Below the pieces are notes generated by a model. The model was given only the letters and a program-made list of their open reading frames with translations, did not search any database and was not told where the DNA came from. Position numbers and translations under genes: made by a program. This document shows, piece by piece, positions 54,551 through 64,000 of a stretch of 64,000 bases of DNA (position 1 is the first letter of the stretch; every line of letters starts with the position of its first letter). Origin of the DNA: Cynocephalus volans (lineage: Eukaryota > Chordata > Mammalia > Dermoptera > Cynocephalidae); contig NC_084462.1 of NCBI RefSeq assembly GCF_027409185.1, positions 19,753,577-19,817,576 of the forward strand, written 5' to 3'.

Positions 54551-57500
54551 CTGAAACCAACACAGGAGTGAGGTGGTGCCGCAGAGCACCCGGGAGGCCA
54601 CTGCCGAGTGCAAGGGGGACGCACCACCAGATCCAGCAGATCCGACTCCCCCACCCTCAGCTGTCACCGCGTGCAAGGACTTGATGGGGCTGCGCGTGAG
54701 CCTGGCCTGGGCGTCCAGTCTCCCCTCCCCTCCTTAGGGTATCTGGGAGGAGCAAGGCCAGGCGGTGCCCGTGGGTGTAGGGGCTTGTCCTGCAGGTGGA
54801 CCTGTCTAGGCTAACCCCAACTGCTTGAGCCAAGATGTGTGTGTGGCAGTACCTCAGGTAGCTGACGCCCATCAGGCTGCTGCCGTTCACCTCCAGGATG
54901 CGGTCTCCCAGCGACAGCCTCCCGTCAGACGCCGCAGGGCTGCCTGGCAGCAGGGTCTGGATGTAGAGCCCTGGGGTGCCCAGGGGCGTGTGCTGGGGAA
55001 AAGCAGAGGCCTCAGGGCTCTGCAGCTGCTGACCCCAGCTGTCCCCAGTGAGGAACCCTGCAGCCCCCTTCCCCATTGTTTGCAGGCCCCATGCCTGGAG
55101 TCAGGCCAAGCTCATGAGTTTGGTCTTCACAGGTCCAGCAATAAAAGCACTGGATACCACCACTGTTCCCAAAGGCCCAGGACAGACCTTAAAAGTCTGA
55201 GGATGGGGGCAAGATGACAGCAGGCCCAGGGAAAGAGGCCAGTGGACAGGCCGGGCCCTCAGTCCCAAGCACAGCAGAGGCCTCCCCCACTCTCCTCCTC
55301 CCTGGCCACACTCTGTAAACAGCAGGAACCTAGGCAGCCTACAAGGGGCAGTGGGGGGTGCGGGAGGCGGGCATCAGTCCTGGGGCCACTCACCATCCCA
55401 TCGATCAGGCCCATTCCCAGCCCCGAGGGGCCTCGCTCCAGCTCTACCATGAAGACATAGCAGAAGTCATCAGTGCTGGAGCTGCGGCTCGAAGTGGCCA
55501 GAGGCGGCTCATCCATGGGGGCCACAGAGTCTCCTGGGTGGGCAAGGAAAGGTGCAGCAGGGCTGAGGGGCTGATGGGCTGGAGGCCAGGCCTGCCCCAG
55601 GAGTCCGGACATAGGGACATCCCAGATCAGCTGCTACTCCAGGGGGAGGATGCGAAGTGCTCATGCAGATCCAGGAAGGCACCGTTTGGGCAGAACATGA
55701 ACAGTAAGCCTGGCGATTAGGTTGGGGCCCGCCTGTGGGCGACATCACCATGTGCCTGAAAGGGGCACCTTGGTCCCTGCCCTACGGCTACTGCAGAACA
55801 TCGGCCCCTCTCAGCGCCGGCTGCCAGGGCCCCATACAGTTCCAGCACGGCCTCTCACGGCGGCCTCCCACTGCCCTGGATTCCCCTCCTTCCTCCACAT
55901 CCGCCCCTCCTAAGGGTTCCCACTGCTGACCGGACCCTGCCCCCAGGTCCCCAGCCCCATCCTGAGCACCCTGGGCCTTCTCTCTCCATCACGCACTTGC
56001 GCCCACCAGGGGCCACATGGGTTGGGATCTCAGGGGCAGAGCCAGGGTCTGTTCTGGAGCCGCCTCATGACAGTTTTCTGAGCTCTGGTGCCAGAACACC
56101 TGAGCAGGTAGCCTGTCTCAGGCCCAGCTCTGCCAGGTGACCCCAGCCCTCAGGGCACACTCCAAACTCTGCACAAGCACCAAGGACTCTTCATTCCTTA
56201 GGATACACCACTGAGCCCCTCACACACCATGCACTCGCCCACACACGTATGCACACATGTGCACACAAGTGTCCACACACACACACAGGCACATGCACGT
56301 GCCCTGCCTTCGCACCCAGAGGGCTCTGGTTTCACCTCCTCCCTGAGGTCCTCCCGGATGCCCCCAGCACACCTCCTCAGCTGGCTGGCCCACATCGTCC
56401 AAGCCACCCCCTCTCCACCTTGTGCAGGAGTGATTCTAAGCAGGTTTCTAGACTCGCTCAGTCGCACGATGGTAGTGAATATTTGTTTAAGATGTGTTAT
56501 CCAACTGAGCAACCGAGCTGCTGCGTGGCCAGCTGCCTGGCCTGCCCAGGGACTGAGGGTGGAGTGTCAAGGTGCCAAGCAGGGTCTGGGGTGGGGACCT
56601 CACCTTCCAGAGCTGCTTCCCGGGGACCACACGGGCCATTCCTCTGCACTTCCAGAAGTGCTTTCCCGCAGTTGCTGCTGAGCTCTGTCCAGTCAGGGCC
56701 TCTGGGCTCAAGTCCAAGTGGGGTGCTGGGAGGTGTGAGCAGGCATGAGGAGTCCATGTGCAGGGGTCCGGCCTGGGAACCCCCACGGCCCCCGCGGCCT
56801 GGCTGCCTTCCCAGGGGGCCCTGTGCCAGGGGAGCCCTGGCAGAAGGAAGAGAGCGTGCCAGGGTGGCTTCTCGGGCTCCCCTGCTGGGGTCCCTGGAAG
56901 CCAGGGGGCAGCTCTGGGCATCCAGATGCCCCTCCGGGATGATGTGGTTGGCATCCTGGGGAGGGAGAAGAGAAGTCAGGCACCAAGCAGGGGGTGGGCC
57001 AGGCAGCACAGTGCCTCCAGGGGAGGAGAGGGCCTCACGGCCCCCAGAGTCACCCTGCAGAACACGAGGGCCGCAGGTTGCATGCGACCCAAAGGGTCAG
57101 AAAATGTCTGCAGGCCTGATGTCTGAGTGGTAGGAGAGCCAAGGGGCTTCCCCACCATCTGAGGCCAGGGCCTGAGGTGGGGAGAACACCCAGGACTCCC
57201 GGAGCTCCCTGCCTGCTGCATCCCGGCAGAGCCGGGCCACTTCCACCCTGGCCATCAGGCACCGTGGGGTGGGGCCTTCACAGCCCTGGAGCCCAGCACA
57301 GCCCCCCGCCCTGCGGGTACCTCCAGGCACTCTGGCTGGGCAGGCCCGCCGCCAGGGCTGGCTTTGCTCCGCAGGCTCCACAGAAAATGGCGGATATAGA
57401 GGATGTGCTGGTAGATGCGGTCATCCAGGCAGTCTGCTTCCAAATCCACCTGGAAGCCCTCACTTGGCAGAACGATGGGTGGGGGGTTTTCATAGGACTC

Positions 57501-60500
57501 CAGGACATCCTCTGCAGGGGGACAGGGGTGGGGTGAGGATGGCCATGACTGGCCAGAGGCTGAAGCTGCCCTCCCGTGGCCAGGCTTGCCTGCCCTATGC
57601 TGTGGGAGCCCGGGGACCAGCAGGCTGAGCTCAGGTCCCCTGACCCACCAAGAACACAAGAGGGTTAGATCCCGGCCAGGGCAACTGGCCACACCTGGCT
57701 CTCATCTCTTCTAAATCCCTGATGACCACCCAGTATGACATCCAAGCTGCCCAGGACAAAGGACAAGACCACTGCAGTCCAGAGCTCTCTTGCCGCAGCC
57801 CCAAACTCTTGAGGCCCACTGAGCCTCTCCGCCCCGGCTGGTCCTCTGACTCGGTATCACCAGGTACTTGGAGCTCACTTCACCCCACTGAGCTGCACTC
57901 AGGCTCCTCCCTGTGCTCCATGGCCCAGCTGACTACATCCCTGCACGTGTCACCTGGGATCACAATGGCCTGTGTACAGATTGGTCTCTGTCCACTAGAG
58001 TATGAACACCTTTAGATGGTGGGAAAGCCACGTTAACACTGTGCTCTTAGCTCCCAGCCCAGATCCTGACATGTGGCAAGCCTCAGAAATGAGTCAGTAA
58101 ATAGGAGGAGGGACCCAAAAGGGGTCAGGTGGGACCAGGAGTCCGGTTCAGAGACCTATGCCCAGGCCCAGCCACCAGGTGACTCGGGCATGGGAAGGTG
58201 GCGTTAGGAGCACTATGGACATCTGTATCTGCTATCATCCTCTACTTTCTGTTGTTGTTTACATGTTACGATATACATAATGCTAATGAAGGAAGACATG
58301 TAAAATTTATAAACAAAAATGCATACACACATATGTATGTACAGGTCTGTACAGATCCACAGGTATGGGTGTGTGTGTACATACGTGACATGCATGCTCA
58401 GGAATGTTTCCCCATGGGCTGCGCAAATGGGCCCAGCATAGAGACGCTGCTCTCCTCCTGGTCGGCCATGCGCCAGGTGAAGCCCCATCCTGAGGCTCAC
58501 ACAGAAGCGGGGCTGCCTTGGCTGCTTGCTCTAGGATGAATATCCCACCAAGTCCTCAGTGTCCCTTCGCCCCCCTCGTGGCGCACAGGGCCCCTGGCTC
58601 CTGCCCCTGAGGCGAGTGCTTACCTGACTTGAAGGTGGCAGGGCTGTCTGGGGCCCCTGGCTCCCAGGCACTCATGGGGCCCATGGCCGAGGCCAGCTGG
58701 TACTGAGTCAGCAGCCGGTGCAGCTGTGCGGGGCGCAGGGCAGGGAACGCAGCCCTTAGGGATGCCCAGCTCATCTGGGTGACAAGGAAGAGCTCACAGT
58801 CAAAGGCCTCCAGGTGCATGAGGGGGTCCCTTAGCACAGCCCTGCTCCCAGGGAGAGTCTGCCTCTGTGGGGTGCTCTGGGTGAACCAGCAGAGGAGCAG
58901 GGCTCCCTGGCCTCGGGCTCCAGGCCCAGCACACATGGGCCCCCAGCGTTCTCACTCCCACCAGGGGCTGTGTGGTACAGCAGGTCAGCGAGGGGGAATT
59001 GGACAGAGACCACAGCTCAACCCCAGAGAGGCCAGCAGGTGCCACAGCAAGCCCCTGGTCCAGTGAACACACCCCCTCATCACAAGTAAGCAGTCACCTC
59101 ATGTGGCTGAGAAATGTGAGAAAAGACTATGTGAAAACTGGGAGGGAAATGAAATTGGATTCCTACTTCAAACAGCATAAAAGAAATCCTGCAGGTTAAA
59201 AACATGTACAAAAGGCAAAAACTTTAAATCATCTTGGTGACATGAGCCCAACTTTATGAGCCCAGGATAGGGAAAGCCTTCTTCAGGAAGATTGAAAGCA
59301 TCAGCCCTAAGGAAAGTGTAGACTCGTGTGACGAAGTTAAAACAACCTCTGTGGTCACCTGGGACCTTCCCCACATCCTTCTGGGATCCCCTTCCATTCT
59401 CCTTGCTGATTCCCTTGTCTTCTGGAACTCATTTCTTCTGCTAGTTGGTTCCCCCCTCATTTCTGTGGAACAGATCCTCTAGTAGCTTTCCCAAAAAGGT
59501 GCAACGCAGGGAAACTGTGGGCCCTGCATGCTGGAAAACGTCCTCCTGCTGCTCTCACTGCTCTTGATTGGTGGTGCGGCTGGCACAGAATTCCAGAGGA
59601 GGGTCGTTATTGCTCAGAATTTCGAAGGCAGCTCCTTTGTCTTCAGACTTCCTGCGCTGCTCTTGAGAAGTCTGAAACCATTCTGATTGCTAATCTTTGG
59701 ATATGTCTTGTTTTTCTCCTTCTCTGGAAGCTTGTAGATTTTCTATGTCCATGTTCTGAAATTCTGTGACATTCAGTCCTGGTGCAAATCCACTCTCGTC
59801 CATTAGGGGTACTTTCAATCTAGAAACTCAGGTCCTTTGGGTCGGGATTTTCTTTACTTCCTTGCCACCCTCTTCTCCATTTCCTCCTTCTGGACTCCTG
59901 CTATTTGGGTGCTGGGCCTCACCAACTAGCCCTTTAACGTTCTCATCTTCTTTCTCTCTGTTTCTCTCTTGCTGATTTTACTGCCAACATCCAGGGGCCT
60001 GGACTGTGGTCATCAAATGTCTACACTGAAGGAACAATCAATGTCTCCAGGCTATATGGCGAGGGTCAAGAGCAGACACCCCCCCACCTCCCAGCAGCAC
60101 ATCCTCTAACACCTCTGACCACCCCCACCCCACTGGCTACAGCCCTGCTCCCTCCACCCCCACCCCTTAAACACACACCAGTTCAGGAAAGCCTGTGGTC
60201 TGCCCCAAGGTGGTTCTTTTTGATTTTGTGAGTTGCTAGAGCCATGTTTACTTCCCACTTCTGTAGTTTGTCCAGGGTTGGTGTCGGGGAGGAAGCCAAC
60301 AATCTGTGCTAAGAAATCCTCTCATCATCTTCCCAGGAACAGATCTCTCTCTCCCCCCGCTGTGTTCCGTGTTCCTGTCTTTTTTACTCTGCTTTCTGGA
60401 CGATTCGCTCGACATAATCTTCCACCCGCGCTATCAAGCTTTTCGTTTCGGCTTTCATAGCTTTAATTTCCAAGAATTCTTTTTGTTCTCTTATTTATAT

Positions 60501-62038
60501 AATCTTATTATTATTTTATGGATATTATATCTTCTCTTATTTGTACAAGGATAAAAATGATTCTTTTACAGCTTCTTCTCCCTGAATAGTCTGTTTCAGG
60601 GGTCAACAAACTGTGGCCTGAGGCCTATTTTTATAAGGCCCTCAAGCTAAGAATAGTTCTACATTTTTAAAGGGTTTGAAAACAAAACAAAACAAAGAAG
60701 AGTATAGGACAAAGCTGAAAACATATCCTACCTGGCCCTCTACAGAAAACGTTTGCCGTCCCCGGTCTGTTTTCTCCAACTTCATCTTCCCCCTCCTCTC
60801 CCGTGTTAAAGCTGTTCTAGAACAGCTGCCTGTTGACTCACTTCTATTTAAGTGGCAGGCTCCCAGCCTCAGAGCAGAGTGTGGCTATCCAGGGACCCTT
60901 CAGGGTGCCCTGGCCTGGCTGCTCTCCTGTGGTATCCCCAGCAAGGGCACCTCCATGCCTCCTGCTGGGCTGTCCCTGACTCCAGCCTGCTGGGTCAGCC
61001 CACCTCCTGCTTGGAGCACACAGGCCTGGCTGCTAAGCTGGGCAGGAGGCCAAGGTTCCAGCAATCAGGAGGTCACTTTTCCCGGAACTCCCTTTTCTCT
61101 GCATGAGACTCCTGCCCTTGCCTGGCCTCCCCAGCCAGGAGAACTTTTGTTTAAATGCTCTAGAAATAGACACCCATCTTCTGCCAGAGTGAGAAAAGAG
61201 CAGGCACACAGCTGTGTAGATGCGGGGAAGGTGGCTGAGACCCTAAGTAACACTGCTCCCTCTCTCAATGCATTTTGTACTAATGCACAATAGTTACACA
61301 GAAAACCACACCAATCTGAAATGCACAATTCAAAATCTTCCCAAAGTGCACCCAGCCCCAGGAACAAGGACCAGAGCATGAGGGAGCAGGTCAGGAGTCC
61401 CTCCATGGGCTCCCAGGGTTGGGCATGGGGCTCACTTCAATAGCTGTGCTGCCTGTTCCTGCCCCCAAGCCAGGGAACCTGAGCGGGCGCTCTTCTGCAC
61501 CCCACGCCCTCAGCTCAATGTGATGTGTGATGTTTGTCTACAGCTCCTGGTGACAATGGTCTGCTAAGTCCCACTGCTCTGTAGGACTTCACTGTAATGA
61601 ACAGATCACACTTTACTTATCCATTATGCTGTTGATGAACACAGGCTGTTCCCAGTTCGGGGCCACTATGAATAGTGCCACTGTGAACATTCCCGTCCAG
61701 GTTGTTGTAAAGAACAAATTGAAGCATTTCAGTGGGGAGAAGTACCGCATCAGAGCACATGCATGCGGTCAGCTCCAGCAGATGCTGCCAGTCAGCTTCC
61801 CGCAGTGGTTACACTGAGTTGTACCACCACCAGTGACACACGAGAGTTCAAGTTCACACCTCCTCACCAGTGCTTGGCATGGGCTTTTTTCATTTTAACC
61901 ATTCTGGTTGGTTTAGTATTTTAAAAACACTGTGGTTTTAAACTACATTTTTCAAGGCTGGCCAGTTAGCTCAGTGGGTTATAGCATGGAGTTATAACAC
62001 CAAGCTCAAGAGTTTGGATCCCCTTACCAGCCAGCTGC

Positions 62039-62071
<33 letters not shown>

Positions 62072-64000
62072 CTTAAACTGCATTTCTCTAATGATTAATG
62101 AAGTTGCTCACCTTTCGTGTGTAATTTTCCTTTCCTATAATTCCTTTTCAGGTTTTGATATCAAGGTTGTGCTGGCTCTTTAAAATGAGATGGGATTTCC
62201 TATTTTTTCCTAGCTTCTGGAGGAATCTGAATAACAATAACATTACTTCTTCCTCTAATGTTTAAAGTAATTCACGAATGAAACCATCTGGGTCTTAAAT
62301 CTTTTTTGTGAGAAGGTTTTTAAATAATAAATTCAATCTCTTTAATATGTATAGGACTACTCAGATTTTTAATTTCCTCTTGTATCAGTTTTAATAAGCA
62401 TTTTTTTTGCATGTTTCTTTCACCTAAATTGTCAAATTTATCAGCATAAAGTTGATTGTAATATTCTCTTACTACTCTGTACTAATTTTTAATGTAAAAT
62501 CTGAGTGATACCTTTTTTTCATTTTTGATACTGACAATTTGTGTTTTCCCACTTTTATAAACTTTCTGAAGAACTAACTCTTGGCTTTATCACTTTTCTC
62601 TCCTCTATGTTTTTCACTATTGCACTGATTTATGCTCTTATCTATCATTTCCTTCCTTCTATTTTTTCTGGGCTTGACTTGCTGCTTTTTGCCTTGCTTC
62701 ATGATTGTTCATTCTCAGCCCTCCTTGTTTTCTGATATATACATTTAAGGCTATAACTTTACCTCTTAGCACTGCTTTACCTGAAGCCCATAGGTATTGA
62801 TACTTTATATCTTCATTGTTGCTGAGCACTGCACTTCAGCCATGGGGGGAGGAAAGAGCTGAGTTGGGACTGGGGGAGCTTTTGGTAAGGCTCAGTGGGC
62901 CCCTGCTGGATCCTCACAGGAGGGTTTCAACTGTGAGCCTGGTGTTTACTCCCTAAGGGGTCCTGAACTCTAATCTTTGTCTCCTTAGCATCGTAAGACT
63001 ACCACAAATTCCACTCTGCTTTTCAGAGCTTTTTGCTTCATTTTAAAGCCTTTCCCACCCCACTCCCTGGAGCTCCAGAATTTTGGCAAAGGTCTGAAGG
63101 AGAAAGCCAGCCATGCATTTTAGGCCCCTAAAGTCTCTGAGTTTCTCTCTCTAGCCTGTGAGAGGTCAAATCTGTTTGGGTTTCTTTTTCCCCAGCAACG
63201 GCCTCCTGCCTACACAAAGCCTGGATTCTTAGTCTCACACATAACCTGCTCTCAGGATAGCAAATGCCCCCAGGGGAAAGCAGCAGGCAGAACTTGAGTT
63301 CAGCTCTCTGTGGTTCTCCCTCTGCAGATCCTTACCTCTTCTAATCCTTCAGCAACTCTTTGATGCCTTCAAACAGATGCCTTTTGTATTTTATCTGGCT
63401 GGGCATGTTCTCAGCAGAAGTGTGGGCTCACTCCAATCCACTCCATCCAAGGATTAGTGCTTCCCAAAATGTCTATCAAGCTGCCCTTCTGTTTTAGCCC
63501 CATCTCCACATCAATATCCAGAGGTACCTTGTGCTGCCAATTCCTGAGCCTTTTGGTGGCTCTTCTGTAAACCAGCTGCTCTTCAGGAGTTAGTTTTCCT
63601 AGATCTGCTATTGCAGTTGCTCTTCACCCACCTGCTTTCTAGCTTCCAAAATATTACTGCTTTCATCTCCTGTTTTCTTTGCCCTTGTGGGCTTATGCTA
63701 TTAAAAAACATGGATTTACTTTTATTTAGTGATAGTTTGGGAGGAAGCAAATTAAATCCATCTGCCAGACATCCCTATATTTTCTAAATTTTCTAGAGTC
63801 AATAAGTGCTTTACTTTTATAATGAAAAAAAATTAAGTAACTTTAAAAAATGACAATTCAGTAAAACATATAGTCCCTAACATAGAGTAGACTTTTAATA
63901 TATGCTGAATGAATAAATGACACACAGAACCAGGTAAGGCACTTGGCTTGCTTTGTGCTCAGCTTTGTCATTCATAAAACGGGATCATGAGGCTACCTAC
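54445..64000 (-). CDS. RADIL: RADIL gene, 3' portion (Rap-associating with DIL domain)
   Basis: Gene-level entry. The join, in minus-strand order, is 58876-58624, 57511-57321, 56955-56604, 55533-55394, 54992-54853 and 54550-54445; 1182 nt, 393 residues and a TAG stop. All junctions are GT/AG and in phase. RADIL is a Rap1 effector that acts with a KIF14-type partner in integrin-dependent adhesion, migration and neural-crest movement (family knowledge). The exons present encode the end of the dilute (DIL) domain, a Pro/Ser/Gly-rich linker, and the C-terminal PDZ domain with its GLGMGL carboxylate-binding loop. The Ras-association, FHA-like and most DIL exons lie beyond the window. It converges with AP5Z1. 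Confidence 0.95.
54853..54992 (-). CDS. RADIL: RADIL coding exon: PDZ core
   Basis: It encodes HTPLGTPGLYIQTLLPGSPA and GRLSLGDRILEVNGSSLMGV, ending YL plus two bases of an Arg codon. GDRILEVNG is the canonical PDZ signature. The acceptor is ttccccag and the donor is gtactg. Confidence 0.97.
55394..55533 (-). CDS. RADIL: RADIL coding exon: start of the PDZ domain
   Basis: It encodes DSVAPMDEPPLATSSRSSST, then the first PDZ strand FCYVFMVELERG and the binding loop PSGLGMGLIDGM. The acceptor is cacccag and the donor is gtgagt. Confidence 0.96.
56220..56300 (+). repeat. Degenerate CA-rich repeat
   Basis: Imperfect cacacg/cacaca units in a RADIL intron. They give spurious His/Cys/Thr-rich open frames on both strands. 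Confidence 0.8.
56604..56955 (-). CDS. RADIL: RADIL coding exon: linker with HMDSSCLLTPPSTPLGL block
   Basis: It encodes DANHIIPEGHLDAQSCPLAS, a Gly/Arg/Pro-rich variable stretch, then HMDSSCLLTPPSTPLGLEP. The acceptor is tccccag and the donor is gtgagg. The long plus-strand frame at 56249-57133 is an antisense shadow of this exon. Confidence 0.94.
57321..57511 (-). CDS. RADIL: RADIL coding exon: post-DIL segment
   Basis: It encodes DVLESYENPPPIVLPSEGFQ through KASPGGGPAQPECLE, with the hydrophobic helix DDRIYQHILYIRHFLWSLRS. The acceptor is cctgcag and the donor is gtaccc. Confidence 0.95.
57730..58110 (+). repeat. L2-like fragment
   Basis: The phrase tctctgtccactagagtatg followed by cccagatcctgacatgtgg and tcagtaaataggagg follows the L2 3'-end pattern. 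It is decayed. Confidence 0.45.
58240..58920 (-). repeat. Segmental duplication, RADIL exon block, intact copy
   Basis: Counterpart of 39845-40440, containing the functional RADIL exon at 58624-58876. Confidence 0.8.
58624..58876 (-). CDS. RADIL: RADIL coding exon: end of the DIL domain
   Basis: It encodes STPQRQTLPGSRAVLRDPLM, then LVTQMSWASLRAAFPALRPA and LHRLLTQYQLASAMGPMSA. The acceptor is cacccag and the donor is gtaagc (minus strand). The paired-helix LxxLLTQYQL pattern is typical of the DIL C-terminus. A decayed duplicate lies at 40148-40401. Confidence 0.95.
59680..60560 (-). repeat. Ancient LINE-like sequence (antisense, tentative)
   Basis: The phrases ctggactcctgctatttggg, ctttctctctgtttctctct and tttaatttccaagaattct match a common old L1-like segment read in reverse. 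Decayed, with unclear limits. Confidence 0.35.
60597..60764 (+). mobile_element. Small hAT MITE (MER5-like) with 8-bp target duplication
   Basis: It starts caggggtcaacaaactg and ends gtttgccgtccccg, imperfect inverted ends of the CAGGGGTC type. It is flanked by perfect gtctgttt repeats (60589-60596 and 60765-60772). hAT elements make 8-bp duplications. 168 bases, non-coding. Confidence 0.8.
61560..61930 (-). repeat. L1 3' end fragment (antisense)
   Basis: The phrases ttatccattatgctgttgat, gttcccagttcggggccac and actatgaatagtgccactg are the inverted end of L1 ORF2 and 3' UTR. Confidence 0.65.
61955..62069 (+). mobile_element. tRNA-Ile-derived SINE (monomer)
   Basis: The body contains ccagttagctcagtgggtta and ctcaagagtttggatcccc and ends in a run of 29 A, the longest tail in the window and so probably the youngest copy. 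Flanks are aaactacatttttc and aaactgcatttctc. Confidence 0.9.
62080..62830 (-). repeat. L1 ORF2 fragment (antisense)
   Basis: The phrases ttaatttcctcttgtatcag, attgtcaaatttatcagcat, aactaactcttggctttatc and cttagcactgctttacctga are inverted reverse-transcriptase-region L1 sequence in the correct order. Confidence 0.7.

Larger units (their letters stand above)
58877..64000 (-). other. RADIL: RADIL intron (partial)
   Basis: No further RADIL exon or other gene is recognised. The interval holds old LINE sequence, a small hAT element, one SINE, L1 antisense pieces and, after about 62830, old sequence I cannot classify. The next upstream DIL exons must lie beyond the window. Confidence 0.7.

Noticed and set aside
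56249-57133. 294-codon plus-strand open frame
   Set aside because: Antisense shadow of the RADIL exon at 56604-56955 plus a CA-rich repeat; no family resemblance.

Overview
This window is placental-mammal nuclear DNA. It has vertebrate split genes with GT/AG introns, a CpG-island promoter, and MIR, L2, L1, MaLR and hAT fossils. Gene order is FOXK1 (+), AP5Z1 (+), RADIL (-), which is the arrangement of human 7p22.1. There are no Alu, B1/B2 or CAN-type SINEs. The only young SINEs are short monomers and dimers that look like tRNA-Ile followed by poly(A). From memory this fits the tRNA-Ile SINEs (t-SINE/CYN) of colugos (Dermoptera, e.g. Galeopterus). The species is an inference, at about 0.6; a bat with tRNA-derived SINEs is the main alternative.

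Layout. 1-6834 is a FOXK1 intron. 6835-14525 holds the last seven FOXK1 coding exons, which carry the forkhead domain and the C-terminal tail. The FHA-coding exons lie before the window. A very long 3' UTR runs to an AATAAA at 22634. 22656-26330 is intergenic, with MIR, L1 and L2 remnants and an ATGG microsatellite. A CpG island at about 26330-27010, with two CACGTGAC E-boxes and an inverted CCAAT box, starts AP5Z1. AP5Z1 is complete: 17 coding exons, 2424 nt, 807 aa. 54445-58876 holds the last six RADIL coding exons on the minus strand (end of the DIL domain, linker and PDZ domain). 58877-64000 is RADIL intron filled with old repeats.

The unusual region is the roughly 15.6 kb between AP5Z1 and RADIL. 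The AP5Z1 terminal exon occurs twice, at 37968-38238 and 53428-53698. Both copies are open, both keep a splice acceptor, and they are about 97% identical. A decayed copy of one RADIL exon (40148-40401, only about 82% identical to the real exon) lies just after the first terminal exon. Together these indicate an old duplication of the AP5Z1/RADIL junction, loss of the RADIL 3' exons from the proximal copy, and later homogenisation of the AP5Z1 exon. The space between is repeat-built: an L1M block, a hAT transposase fossil, and an L2 split by a complete MaLR provirus. The 5' LTR of that provirus is itself split by a composite VNTR-plus-L1-like retroelement with a 16-bp target duplication.

Functionally the three genes are independent. 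FOXK1 is a forkhead repressor, AP5Z1 is the zeta subunit of the AP-5 endosomal adaptor, and RADIL is a Rap1 effector in adhesion and migration. AP5Z1 and RADIL converge tail to tail.
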